A stretch of DNA of 40,232 nucleotides from CAYYGL01 sp964471235 (GTDB lineage: Bacteria > Calditrichota > Calditrichia > RBG-13-44-9 > J075), in assembly GCA_964471235.1 (NCBI GenBank), contig CAYYGL010000017.1, forward strand, positions 1 through 40,232, read 5' to 3'. A program made the translations under genes and the position numbers. The notes under the pieces were generated by a model, which ran no database searches, was not told where the DNA came from, and saw only the letters and a program-made list of their open reading frames with translations. This document shows, piece after piece, positions 1 to 9,608 of the stretch (the first letter of the stretch is position 1; the number at the start of each line of letters is the position of its first letter).

Positions 1-2
1 CC

Positions 3-2762
3 ATTAGCACCTTTAACCTTTCCAAAAATTTACGCCCGGAGCGAGACGTATCCGGCGGCGGGGATCATTTGTACCGGAATGATAATGGCAAATTTGTTGA
101 TGTCAGTGATGCTGCCGGTATCTATGGCAGTGTGATTGCCTTCGGTTTGGGCGTCTCGATCAGCGATATCAATAATGATGGCTGGCTGGATATCTTTATT
201 GCAAACGATTTTTTCGAACGTGATTACCTTTACCTGAACAATCATGACGGCACCTTCACCGAGAGCCTGGAAAAAATGGTTCGGCACTGTGGGCTTTCTT
301 CTATGGGGGCAGATATTGCCGATCTCAACAACGATGGCTTGATGGATATTTTTTCCACCGATATGCTCCCGGAAGATGATTACCGGCTGAAAACCACCTT
401 TACCTTCGACACCTTCGACTTCCTTGAAAAAGAAGTGGAGTGGGGATATTACTACCAGGTGTCGCAAAATGTGCTTCAGTTAAACAACGGCTTTACTCCC
501 GGTTGTGGGATGACGTTTAGTGACATTGCCCCGCTGGCAGGTGTATTTGCCACCGACTGGAGTTGGGGCGCCATTATTCTGGATATGAACAATGACGGCT
601 GGAAAGATATCTTTGTCTCGAATGGCGTGTTTCGGGATGTTACCGATCAGGATTACCTGAGTTTTTTAATGCGCAAAGAGAACATCCGTCAGATTTTGCA
701 GGGCGAACGCATCAATTTTCCGGAATTGATAAAAAAGATGCCCTCCACCCCGCTCCGCAATTACGTCTTTCGAAATAATGGGGATTTAACCTTTTCCAAT
801 ATGGCAACCGACTGGGGATTGGATACCCTGAGTTTCTCCAATGGCACTGCTTACGGCGATCTGGATAACGATGGTGATAACGACCTGGTAATTAACAACA
901 TCAGCGGTCTGGCATTTATCTATCGCAATGAAGCCGATTCTTTGACCGACCATCATTATCTAAAAGTGAAATTAGTGGGGGAAGGGAAAAATACATTTGC
1001 CATCGGTGCAAAAGTTACTGCCCGTTTTAAGAATGGGAAAAAGATAGTGCTGGAACAGATGCCCATGAGAGGCTTCGAATCTTCGGTGGATTATGTTCTC
1101 ACCTTTGGTCTGGGGAAGAACACGATGGTGGATACCCTGATTGTCGATTGGCCGGACGGTCGCCGCACCGTCGTTTCGAAAATTGCCGCCGATCTACAGA
1201 TCACCTTAGAGCAAAAGGATGCTTTACCCGCCACCGTTGACCATGATCCCAATGAGCGGCAGAAGCCGGCGCCCATGTTCCGGGATATCAGCGACCGCTT
1301 CCCCCTGCAATACCATCACATCGAAAACAGATTTGTGGATTTTCAGCGCGAACAGCTTATCCCCCATAAATTATCCACCGAAGGACCCCGGGTTGCCAGA
1401 GGGGATGTCAACAACGACGGGCGGGTAGATTTATATTTTTGCGGTGCCAAGGGATCAGCGGGGAAATTGTTTTTACAAACAGCTGCCGGCGATTTCCAAA
1501 GTGTCAGTGAGGAGGTGTTCGAGAAAGCAAAAGTCTCCGAAGACGTGGATGCGGCTTTCTTTGACGCTGACGGCGACGGTGATCTGGACCTGTATGTGGT
1601 CAGCGGCGGCAATGAATATTCCACCCGTTCACCGGCATTGCGGGATCGGCTTTATATCAACCGGGGGCATGGGAAATTCACCCGCTCGGTAAAAGCCCTG
1701 CCCAAACTGTTTGCCAGCGGCTCCTGTGTCGCGCCAGCGGATTTTGATCACGACGGCGATATCGATCTCTTCGTGGGCAGTCGCAGTATCCCCTGGAAAT
1801 ACGGGCTAACCCCCACAAGCTATCTGCTGGAAAATGACGGCAGGGGGCATTTCTCCATCGCCCCCAAAAAATTTTCCTCAGCGGTGGAAAACGTCGGAAT
1901 GGTTACCGATGCCCGCTGGATTGACTATGATAAAGATGGGGATCCGGACCTGGCGCTTACCGGGGAATGGATGCCGGTGACCATTCTTCAAAACACCGGC
2001 GACAGCCTGGTGAATGTGACCGACCCGGTTGGGCTGGCAAACACCAATGGCTGGTGGAACCGTCTGATTGTCGATGACCTGAATGGCGACGGCTACCTCG
2101 ATTTGGTTGCCGGCAACCTGGGGGAGAACACCAAACTGAAAGCCTCTCCAACGGAACCGGTCACCCTCTATGTTTCCGATTTTGACCGGAACGGGCTGGT
2201 GGAATCCATCCTTTGTTTTTACAAACAGGGTAAAAGCTATCCCCTGCCGCTGCGGGATGATTTGCTGAAGCAGCTTCCCCGGTTAAGAAAGAAATTCCCC
2301 ACCCACGCCAGTTATGCCGGCAAACAGATTACCGATATTTTCAGCAAAGCCCAGCTTGAACAGGCGGTGGTCAAAAAAGCATATACCTTTGCTACCACAA
2401 TTTTCTGGGGAAGTAAAGCGGGGAAATTCCGGGCGGAGCCCCTGCCACTGCCGGCGCAAATCTCCCCGGTGTATGCAATTCTGACGGAAGACCTGGATGA
2501 TGATGGCGCAAAAGATTTATTATTAGCAGGGAATTTCTACGGCGCCACACCGCAGCTCGGCAGGTTCGACGCCGGGTACGGCACTTTCCTGAAAGGGGAT
2601 GGCAATGGTAAATTTATCCCGGTCCCCATGCCCCTGAGCGGTCTGTGTCTCTCCGGGCAGGTACGGGATATAATCATGCTTCCCCGTCATTCCGGTCGAA
2701 AGGTGCTCATCTTTGCCAAAAATAATGATGTGCTTCAGGTATACCGGGTGGAGAAGGAGTGA
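3..2762 (+). CDS. FG-GAP/VCBS double beta-propeller protein with central ASPIC/UnbV domain (5' partial)
   Basis: The reading frame is open to the left window edge (first full codon at 3), so the gene starts upstream. An internal TTG at 69 is not a believable start because homology continues before it. What is seen: four calcium-loop motifs (DINNDGWLD, DLNNDGLMD, DMNNDGWKD, DLDNDGDND), then an ASPIC/UnbV domain at about nt 950-1190, then a second propeller (about nt 1280-2610) with seven loops, the sixth degenerate (DFDRNGLVE). It aligns along its length with the complete protein at 20780-24214, including the shared SEDVDAAFFDA and DLFVGSRS segments. That comparison implies that about 240 N-terminal residues, holding a signal peptide and three more loops, are missing here. 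By family it is an exported calcium-binding propeller protein; its ligand is unknown. In Bacteroidota such proteins often sit beside SusC/SusD pairs, which are not in this window. Confidence 0.85.
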   Translation: MSTFNLSKNLRPERDVSGGGDHLYRNDNGKFVDVSDAAGIYGSVIAFGLGVSISDINNDGWLDIFIANDFFERDYLYLNNHDGTFTESLEKMVRHCGLSSMGADIADLNNDGLMDIFSTDMLPEDDYRLKTTFTFDTFDFLEKEVEWGYYYQVSQNVLQLNNGFTPGCGMTFSDIAPLAGVFATDWSWGAIILDMNNDGWKDIFVSNGVFRDVTDQDYLSFLMRKENIRQILQGERINFPELIKKMPSTPLRNYVFRNNGDLTFSNMATDWGLDTLSFSNGTAYGDLDNDGDNDLVINNISGLAFIYRNEADSLTDHHYLKVKLVGEGKNTFAIGAKVTARFKNGKKIVLEQMPMRGFESSVDYVLTFGLGKNTMVDTLIVDWPDGRRTVVSKIAADLQITLEQKDALPATVDHDPNERQKPAPMFRDISDRFPLQYHHIENRFVDFQREQLIPHKLSTEGPRVARGDVNNDGRVDLYFCGAKGSAGKLFLQTAAGDFQSVSEEVFEKAKVSEDVDAAFFDADGDGDLDLYVVSGGNEYSTRSPALRDRLYINRGHGKFTRSVKALPKLFASGSCVAPADFDHDGDIDLFVGSRSIPWKYGLTPTSYLLENDGRGHFSIAPKKFSSAVENVGMVTDARWIDYDKDGDPDLALTGEWMPVTILQNTGDSLVNVTDPVGLANTNGWWNRLIVDDLNGDGYLDLVAGNLGENTKLKASPTEPVTLYVSDFDRNGLVESILCFYKQGKSYPLPLRDDLLKQLPRLRKKFPTHASYAGKQITDIFSKAQLEQAVVKKAYTFATTIFWGSKAGKFRAEPLPLPAQISPVYAILTEDLDDDGAKDLLLAGNFYGATPQLGRFDAGYGTFLKGDGNGKFIPVPMPLSGLCLSGQVRDIIMLPRHSGRKVLIFAKNNDVLQVYRVEKE

Positions 2763-3093
2763 CAATCCCTCCAAAGGAAGAAGAAAGGCGCCGTCTGCCT
2801 TCAATCGCATTGGTGATACGGTAGGGGTAAATTTCTATTCCGGCTCGTAAGGTGATCGGAAAAACTCTACTTTTCGGACGGAGTGCTGTTAACCGATATT
2901 ATTCACCACCCACGACGGGGTCGCTTTGCGAAGCAGCGCAGAGAACGCTGATTGACACGGATGATGGGTCGTATATTCAAAAAATCTGCTAAATCCGGGT
3001 CATCCGCGTTCTATTTTCCTGATGTCGAACTGACCATAACAACGCTGCGGTTTACCCAAAAGGGATCCCGTTGGGATGAATGAATCAGGTTAA
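2763..3093. other. intergenic gap without a gene, holding an inverted repeat
   Basis: There is no credible ORF. The only structure I see is the inverted repeat at 2942-3012, listed separately. I find no clear terminator or sigma70-like promoter. Confidence 0.6.
2942..3012. repeat. imperfect inverted repeat (stem-loop)
   Basis: The left arm at 2942-2962 begins AGAACGCTGATTGAC and the right arm at 2993-3012 ends GTCATCCGCGTTCT. The arms pair over about 20 bp with a few mismatches and one bulge around a 30-nt loop. No T-run follows on either strand, so it is not a standard terminator. It looks like a dispersed intergenic palindrome. Confidence 0.5.
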
Positions 3094-5133
3094 ATGATGA
3101 GAAGAATCCGGAACATCATTTTCTTTACATTTTTCACCATCCTCGCCTTTCTGGTGCTGGGAATTGTTGCTTTTTATTCATATTATGGGATTCAATCCTA
3201 CCGGAACCTGGCGAAAGCCGGTCCCCCGGCTCCGCTTTTAACGGAAAAGGGGTTCTCTTTTCGGGACTTAAATAAAAATCACAAATTGGATATTTACGAG
3301 GACCGCCGGAAGCCGATAGCAGAGCGGATAAAAGACCTCATTTCCCAAATGACCTTAGAAGAAAAATGCGGGATGATGTTTATCAATATCATCAACGTGG
3401 GGGAGAACGGGCAGTTGTTTGAGAGACCGAACCCCACCAATTTGTTGACTTTCAGTGCGCCGATCAACTCGGAACTAATCATTGGAAAGAAGATGAATCA
3501 CTTCAATGTGATCATGCTTCCCCATGCCCGGGAGACGGCGATGTGGTATAACCGGGTGCAAAAACTGGCGGAACGAACCCGGCTGGGGATTCCAGTGACG
3601 ATTGCCTCAGACCCCCGGCATGCCTTCAGCAGCAATCCGGGGACCAGTGCCTTTGCCGGGGATTTTTCCCAATGGTGTGAACCGATTGGCTTTGCCGCCG
3701 CCCGGGATACGGCATTGGTGAGGCAGTTTGCCAATATCGCCCGGCAGGAATACCTGGCAGTAGGGATTCGCCTGGCGCTGCATCCCATGGCAGACCTGGC
3801 AACCGAGCCGCGCTGGGCGCGGATTAACGGCACCTTTGGCGAGGATGCCGAATTAGCCGCCCGGATGGTCTATGCCTATATCAAAGGATTCCAGGGAGAC
3901 CGTTTGAGCGATTCCAGTGTGGCGTGTATGACCAAGCATTTTGCCGGCGGTGGTCCCCAAAAAGACGGCTGGGATGCCCATTTCGCTTACGGAAAAGAGC
4001 AGGTTTATCCCGGCAATAACTTTGAGTATCATTTGATTCCCTTTGAAAAAGGCGCCTTCCGTGCCGGTACCGCCCAGATGATGCCCTACTACGGCATCCC
4101 CATGGGGCAAACTTCCGAAGATGTGGGGTTTGCGTTTAATAAGGACATCATCACCGGGCTGCTGCGCCATCGTTACGGATTTGAGGGAGTGGTGTGTTCG
4201 GATTGGAGTTTGTTGACCGATAAAGTGGTGCTGGGGAAACCGATATTAAGCGCCACCGGCTGGGGAGTGGAACAGCTATCGGTTGAAGAGCGAATTCTCA
4301 AGGCACTGGATGCCGGCATTGACCAGTTCGGCGGGGAAAGCATCCCGGAAGTGTTGGTAAAGCTGGTGCGGGAAGGGCGGGTGAGCAAAGACCGGCTGGA
4401 TGGGTCGGTGCGCCGGTTATTACGGGACAAGTTTCGCCTGGGCTTATTTGACTACCCCTATGTGGATGTTGACCGGGCGGAGAATATTGTCGGCCGGTCG
4501 GATTTCCGGAGAGCCGGGGCAGCCTCCCAGCGAAACGCAATGGTGCTCTTGAAAAATACGGTGCAGGGTAGCGGAACCGTGCTGCCCCTACAGGGGAAAC
4601 CACACCTCTATGTTGAAAACATGGATAGCGCGGTCGCCAGTCGGTATGGTACGGTGGTTCGGAATATTAAAAAAGCCGACCTCGCTATTCTGCGCTTGCA
4701 CACGCCTTACGATCCGCCTCGCAGCGACCTGTTACTGGAGAATTTTTTCCACCAGGGCGACCTGAACTTTAAGGGCGAAGCGAAAGCACACATCCTCCAG
4801 GTGTTGGAATCGGTTCCCACCATTGTGGTTATCTACATGGACCGTCCCGCGGTGATCCCGGAAATTGCCCGGGAATGCGCTGCCCTGCTGGTTGATTTCG
4901 GCGCCTCGGATGAGGCGGTAATGGATGTTCTCTCCGGTAACTTCAATCCCCACGGCAGGCTGCCGTTTGAACTGCCGTCATCCATGGACGCCGTTCGCAA
5001 GCAAAAGGAAGACCTGCCGTATGATTCCGAGCATCCGCTCTTCCCCTTTGGATACGGATTGACCTACCCGGAATCGGCAGACAGTGGGGGGAAGGGAGAA
5101 GGTATGGGGTATACAGGTAAAAGGGGGAGTTGA
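3094..5133 (+). CDS. glycoside hydrolase family 3 protein (beta-glucosidase or beta-glucanase type), membrane-anchored or exported
   Basis: The 679-residue protein hydrolyses terminal beta-linked sugars if it follows its family; the exact substrate cannot be read from sequence. An uncleaved-looking hydrophobic segment at residues 8-30 would place it in the periplasm or at the surface. Residues 58-70 hold a dockerin-like calcium motif (DLNKNHKLDIYED), a hallmark of Bacteroidota-type GH3 enzymes. The GH3 TIM barrel follows, with K281-H282 in TKHF and the nucleophile D370 in GVVCSDWS. The alpha/beta sandwich domain ends in LFPFGYGLTY near 650, as usual for the family. The start is the first ATG of an ATG-ATG pair; the ribosome site is weak. 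It opens the GH3-GH4-GH31-symporter block, with 148 bp to the next start. Confidence 0.9.
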   Translation: MMRRIRNIIFFTFFTILAFLVLGIVAFYSYYGIQSYRNLAKAGPPAPLLTEKGFSFRDLNKNHKLDIYEDRRKPIAERIKDLISQMTLEEKCGMMFINIINVGENGQLFERPNPTNLLTFSAPINSELIIGKKMNHFNVIMLPHARETAMWYNRVQKLAERTRLGIPVTIASDPRHAFSSNPGTSAFAGDFSQWCEPIGFAAARDTALVRQFANIARQEYLAVGIRLALHPMADLATEPRWARINGTFGEDAELAARMVYAYIKGFQGDRLSDSSVACMTKHFAGGGPQKDGWDAHFAYGKEQVYPGNNFEYHLIPFEKGAFRAGTAQMMPYYGIPMGQTSEDVGFAFNKDIITGLLRHRYGFEGVVCSDWSLLTDKVVLGKPILSATGWGVEQLSVEERILKALDAGIDQFGGESIPEVLVKLVREGRVSKDRLDGSVRRLLRDKFRLGLFDYPYVDVDRAENIVGRSDFRRAGAASQRNAMVLLKNTVQGSGTVLPLQGKPHLYVENMDSAVASRYGTVVRNIKKADLAILRLHTPYDPPRSDLLLENFFHQGDLNFKGEAKAHILQVLESVPTIVVIYMDRPAVIPEIARECAALLVDFGASDEAVMDVLSGNFNPHGRLPFELPSSMDAVRKQKEDLPYDSEHPLFPFGYGLTYPESADSGGKGEGMGYTGKRGS

Positions 5134-5281
5134 TGGAACCGCTCCGTTGTGTATTAGCGGGAGGCAATCCGCTTTAGCCGACTCACCAACCTATTGCACA
5201 CTGATTCACGACTCCCCTTGTTGGCATAGGATAAGTTGTCAAACTTTGATATATTCATCAATACGAAATTGGAGAGAGACC

Positions 5282-6613
5282 ATGCGAGCGGAACATCTTA
5301 AAATCGTGTTAATCGGTGCCGGTAGTGCGCAATTTGGTTACGGCACCCTAGGTGATATTTGCGCCAGTGAAGTGCTGCGGGAACGTAAGGCAACTATTGT
5401 CTTGCACGACATCAACGCCGAGACACTGGACACGGTAGCAAAGAACGGTAAAGCTTACATTGAGCAGGAAGGATTGCCGTTTACCCTCTCGGCGACCACT
5501 TCCCGTGAGGAGGCGCTGCAAGAGGCCGATTTTTGCATTATTTCCATCGAAGTGGGCGACCGCTTTGAGTTATGGGAACAGGATTGGCGGATTCCCCAGC
5601 AGTATGGCATTCGCCAGGTGTATGGCGAGAACGGCGGTCCCGGCGGTTTTTTCCATTCCCTGCGCATCATCCCCCCGATCCTGGAAATCTGTGAGGACAT
5701 CACCCGAATTTGCCCGGATGCATTCGTCTTCAATTACAGCAATCCCATGAGTCGCATCTGCACCACGGTGCATCGAAAATTTCCGGATTTAAAGTTTACC
5801 GGGCTGTGTCATGAAATTTCCTCCCTGGAGCAGCACCTGCCGAAAATTCTGGATACCCCATTTGAGAATCTGGAACTGGTTGCCGGCGGGCTGAACCATT
5901 TTAGCGTACTGTTGAAAGCAGTTTATAAAGACAGCGGCGCGGATGCCTATCCGGATATTTTAGAAAAAGCCCCGGCATATTTTGAAAAAGTGGAATCCTG
6001 GCTGCCGGACATGCTGAAGGAACGAGGGTTCAAACCGCCGGAAGAATACCACTGGCATGAACGGGGACTTTTTAAGACCATCCTGGAAAAATACCACCTG
6101 CTGCCCATTACCACTGACAGCCATTTCGGGGAATACCTGCCCTGGGCGTATGAGGTGGTTGATCATCAGGGTATCCTGGATTTCTACCGCACTTACAAGC
6201 AGTATGTGATGCTGGCGGAACCGAAAATTGAAAAATCAACCGAGCGGGTGATTCCGATAATCGAAGGCATCCTGAATGATTCCGGGTATGAGGAAGCCGC
6301 GGTGAACATCCCCAACCGGGGTTACATCGCCGGTTTACCGGATTTTATGGTGGTGGAAGTGCCGGCAATTGTGGATAAAGAAGGCGTGCACGGCATCCCC
6401 ATCGGAAATCTCTATCCGCCCGGATTCCTGGGGGTGCTGTACAACCAGGTGGCGATTCATTATCTTACTGCCGAAACCGTGCTCACCGGTTCCCGCGATA
6501 TGGCGCTCCAGGCGTTGTTAGCCGATCCCATCACAGATAAAGTTGATGCGGTGGAAAAAATGCTGAACCACATCATCGAGGTGCAGAAAGATTACCTGGG
6601 GTATCTGAAGTAA
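5282..6613 (+). CDS. glycoside hydrolase family 4 protein (alpha-galactosidase/alpha-glucosidase-like, NAD- and metal-dependent)
   Basis: This 443-residue protein has no signal peptide and should be cytoplasmic. GH4 enzymes cleave glycosides by a redox route using NAD+ and a divalent metal, through a 3-keto intermediate. The NAD-binding loop GAGS lies at residues 12-15. The family's NYSNPM segment is at 151-156, the metal-ligand cysteine is C176 in GLCHE, and the metal-ligand histidine is H206 in GLNHF. The frame is open further upstream, but I chose ATG 5282 because GGAGAG lies just before it and because homology begins at KIVLIGAGS; the longer form would overlap the GH3 gene. Family members act on alpha-galactosides, alpha-glucosides, glucuronides or phospho-sugars. 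No phosphotransferase gene is in view, so a non-phosphorylated substrate is my guess. Confidence 0.9.
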   Translation: MRAEHLKIVLIGAGSAQFGYGTLGDICASEVLRERKATIVLHDINAETLDTVAKNGKAYIEQEGLPFTLSATTSREEALQEADFCIISIEVGDRFELWEQDWRIPQQYGIRQVYGENGGPGGFFHSLRIIPPILEICEDITRICPDAFVFNYSNPMSRICTTVHRKFPDLKFTGLCHEISSLEQHLPKILDTPFENLELVAGGLNHFSVLLKAVYKDSGADAYPDILEKAPAYFEKVESWLPDMLKERGFKPPEEYHWHERGLFKTILEKYHLLPITTDSHFGEYLPWAYEVVDHQGILDFYRTYKQYVMLAEPKIEKSTERVIPIIEGILNDSGYEEAAVNIPNRGYIAGLPDFMVVEVPAIVDKEGVHGIPIGNLYPPGFLGVLYNQVAIHYLTAETVLTGSRDMALQALLADPITDKVDAVEKMLNHIIEVQKDYLGYLK

Positions 6614-6805
6614 CCGGATGAAACTACGCAGGGAATGAAACCCATCCCATCTCCAGGGAAGGGAATCCTTTTTTTCGGGTGATGTAATACGGGGGTGGAA
6701 CCGCCATGAGATGGAATACATCTGAAGGTGTAGGTGCCACGAACATCCCCTTTTTCCACCCGGCATTCGACCATACAGTTCAACATCACAAAATCGGGGG
6801 GTATC

Positions 6806-9415
6806 ATGAACTTTATGAATAGACTTTTGGCTGTATTGCTTTTATTAACCGGTTTATTTTTTGCTCGGGATTATGACCCGGTGGCGGATCCGAATGCCGT
6901 TGTGGTCTCCGGGAATGCCCGTTTTACGGTGCTTACCCCGCGGGTGGTGCGCATGGAATGGGCTGCCGACGGCGTGTTTGAGGATCACGCCTCGCTGGTG
7001 TTTGTCAATCGCAAATTGCCGGTACCGCAGTTTCAGGTGCAATCCGCCGATGGCTGGCTGCATCTTAAAACCAGTGCCCTGGAACTTTCTTACCGGGTGA
7101 ACAGCGGCAGGTTCACTGATCAAAATCTTCAAATTACATTCGAGATGGATGGTACCAGGAAGGTGTGGAAGCCGGGGATGAAAAACAAGGGGAATTTAAA
7201 AGGCACCACCCGCACCCTGGATGGCTACGATGGGGATACCTACGCCCGAACCGGGGAGAAAATCGACCTGGGGCAGGGCATCCTTTCCCGGGATGGCTGG
7301 GTTCTGATCGATGATTCCGAGAAGCCCCTGTTCGATGACTCCGAGTGGAGCTGGGTGATGCCTCGCCCGGAAAAGGAACAGCAGGATTTATATTTTTTCG
7401 GCTACGGGTATGATTACAAAACAGCATTGAACGATTTTGTCAAAATTGCCGGAAGGATTGCCCTGCCGCCCAAATTTGTCTTCGGTGCCTGGTGGTCGCG
7501 GTATTGGGAATATACCGATTGGGAATTCCGGGAATTGATGCACGAATTTGAAATCCATGATGTGCCGCTGGATGTGCTGGTGGTGGATATGGACTGGCAT
7601 ATCACCACCCGCTCCGATTGGTACAAAGATGGGAAGAAAATCCGGGACCAGGCAGGGCAAAGGGCGGGTTGGACCGGATTTACCTGGAATAAAAATTATT
7701 TCCCTGATCCGCAGAAGTTTCTCCACTGGACCGATGAAAAAGACTTGAAAGTCTGCATGAATCTTCACCCGGCTTCCGGCATCCAGCCCCATGAAGAGAA
7801 ATACCCCGAGATGGCAAGGGCAATGGGCATTGATCCGAAGAGTAAGAAATATGTGCCTTTTGACATCGTCAACAAAGATTTTGCGAAAAATTTTCTGGAT
7901 ATCATCCTTCATCCCATGGAAGCCGATGGGGTGGATTTCTGGTGGCTGGATTGGCAGCAATGGAGCACCACTAAAATTAAGGGCGTCAATCCCACCTTCT
8001 ATTTAAATTATGTGTTTTTCAGTGATATGGAACGGCGCCATCAAAAACGCCCCTTAATTTTTCACCGCTACGGTGGATTGGGAAATCATCGCTATCAGAT
8101 CGGGTTTTCCGGGGATACCTACATCAACTGGCGGTCGCTGGCATTCCAGCCTTACTTTACTGCCACTGCTGCCAATGTGGGTTTCGGTTTCTGGAGTCAT
8201 GATATCGGCGGGCACATGCACGGGGTGGATACCCCGGAGTTGTATACCCGTTGGATTCAATTCGGCATTTTCAGCCCGGTAATCCGCACCCATTGCACCA
8301 AAGACCCGCGCATCGAACGGCGAATCTGGGCGTATCCGCTGGAAAGTTTTTATGCCATGCGCAACGCCTACCTGCTGCGCTACGCCTTGTTTCCCTACAT
8401 CTACACCGCCGCCCGGGAAGCCAACGATACCGGCATTTCCCTGTGCCGACCGATGTATTATGATCACCCCCGGAAAGCAGAAGCTTACCAATTCAAAAAT
8501 CAGTATATGTTCGGAGATGATTTGTTGATTTCCCCGGTTGTAAAACCCATCGGGAAAGACAGTCTCTTTACCATGCAAAAAATCTGGCTGCCGGAAGGGG
8601 ATTGGATAGAATGGAGTTCCGGCACAGTACTAAGCGGTGGAAAAGTTGTGAAACGACCCTATACACTGGAAGAAATCCCGGTCTATGTTAAAGCAGGCGC
8701 CATCATTCCCATGCAGCCCAAAATGAAGCGCATTGGGGAGAAGCCCATCAATCCCCTTATTTTGAACATCTTCCCGGGAAGTTCCGGCAGTACCCGGGTC
8801 TATGATGATGAAGGAAACAACGATCATTATCGGGATGGCGCCTTTACGGTTACCAGGATCCATTTCCAGCAGAAAAAGCAGCGGATGACGGTGGTGATTG
8901 AGCCCATCGAAGGCAGGTACCCGGGAATGCTGAGCAGCCGGGCGTATGAGTTGCGATTGCCCTTAACCGTTCCCCCGGAGAAGGTGTTGGTCAATGGGAA
9001 GCCGGTGATTTACCGGGAAGGCGGGGAAGCAAATTCCTGGCATTACAACGGCGATGAATTGACGACCAGCATTCTGACCCCGGAATTTGATGTGCACCAG
9101 CGCGTGGAAGTGGCGGTCGATTTTCCGGAATTTGACTTGCATCAACTGTCCGGGAAGAAGGGTAAAATCGCCAAACTGCTCAAATTCGTCAAATTTTTAG
9201 CCAACAACAACTGGGATAAATCGCGTTATTCCAATGACCTGGTCGTCCATGCCGCCCAGACCGGCTTGCGGATGAGCGAACATCCTGACCAGGCGCTTAT
9301 CGAGTTGAAGGCGTTGGACAATGTCTGGCAGCCACTTTTGAAAATGGTGGAAATGGCAGCACAGGAATATGAAAACTATCCTCCTTACCTGGAATTGCTG
9401 AAGAGTGCAGAGTGA
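6806..9415 (+). CDS. glycoside hydrolase family 31 protein (alpha-glucosidase or alpha-xylosidase type), exported
   Basis: The 869-residue protein starts with a signal peptide (hydrophobic residues 6-19, ending near FFARD). A GH31 N-terminal beta-sandwich follows, then the catalytic barrel. The nucleophile is D382 in DFWWLDWQ and the acid/base is D437 in GFSGDTY. HDIGGHMHG at 465-473 and IFSPVIRTH further on are family signatures. The sheet domains that close GH31 enzymes cover about 620-770. The last 90 residues are helical and add to the usual core; I do not recognise them. ATG 6806 was preferred to an upstream in-frame ATG because a G-rich ribosome site precedes it and the signal peptide then begins at residue 1. 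It should release alpha-linked glucose or xylose outside the cytoplasm, just upstream of a symporter gene. Confidence 0.92.
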   Translation: MNFMNRLLAVLLLLTGLFFARDYDPVADPNAVVVSGNARFTVLTPRVVRMEWAADGVFEDHASLVFVNRKLPVPQFQVQSADGWLHLKTSALELSYRVNSGRFTDQNLQITFEMDGTRKVWKPGMKNKGNLKGTTRTLDGYDGDTYARTGEKIDLGQGILSRDGWVLIDDSEKPLFDDSEWSWVMPRPEKEQQDLYFFGYGYDYKTALNDFVKIAGRIALPPKFVFGAWWSRYWEYTDWEFRELMHEFEIHDVPLDVLVVDMDWHITTRSDWYKDGKKIRDQAGQRAGWTGFTWNKNYFPDPQKFLHWTDEKDLKVCMNLHPASGIQPHEEKYPEMARAMGIDPKSKKYVPFDIVNKDFAKNFLDIILHPMEADGVDFWWLDWQQWSTTKIKGVNPTFYLNYVFFSDMERRHQKRPLIFHRYGGLGNHRYQIGFSGDTYINWRSLAFQPYFTATAANVGFGFWSHDIGGHMHGVDTPELYTRWIQFGIFSPVIRTHCTKDPRIERRIWAYPLESFYAMRNAYLLRYALFPYIYTAAREANDTGISLCRPMYYDHPRKAEAYQFKNQYMFGDDLLISPVVKPIGKDSLFTMQKIWLPEGDWIEWSSGTVLSGGKVVKRPYTLEEIPVYVKAGAIIPMQPKMKRIGEKPINPLILNIFPGSSGSTRVYDDEGNNDHYRDGAFTVTRIHFQQKKQRMTVVIEPIEGRYPGMLSSRAYELRLPLTVPPEKVLVNGKPVIYREGGEANSWHYNGDELTTSILTPEFDVHQRVEVAVDFPEFDLHQLSGKKGKIAKLLKFVKFLANNNWDKSRYSNDLVVHAAQTGLRMSEHPDQALIELKALDNVWQPLLKMVEMAAQEYENYPPYLELLKSAE

Positions 9416-9514
9416 GGGAGTGTGAAGTGGGGAAATGGAGGGTAAAAGGTAAAAGGAAAAAGAGAAAAGGGAAATGGGGAAAGGGTAGAGGGGATAATGG
9501 GGATATGAGAGTTA
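9409..9514 (+). other. C-free, purine-rich tract
   Basis: The plus strand has no C from 9409 to 9514 and only scattered T; 9451-9474 is purine only. It begins inside the last codons of the GH31 gene and fills most of the gap before the symporter. It is low-complexity DNA of unknown role. Confidence 0.6.
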
Positions 9515-9608
9515 CTAATTGATCACGTTTCACGTGTTACGCATTATGCTTCCTGTCTTCAAACGGAGCCACATTACGCGCTATGGAGAGAAAACGGAAA
9601 GGTATTTT

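Noticed and set aside
5084..5281. 66-codon N-terminal extension of the GH4 frame
   Set aside because: It would overlap the GH3 gene and is unlike GH4; the ATG at 5282 has a good ribosome site.
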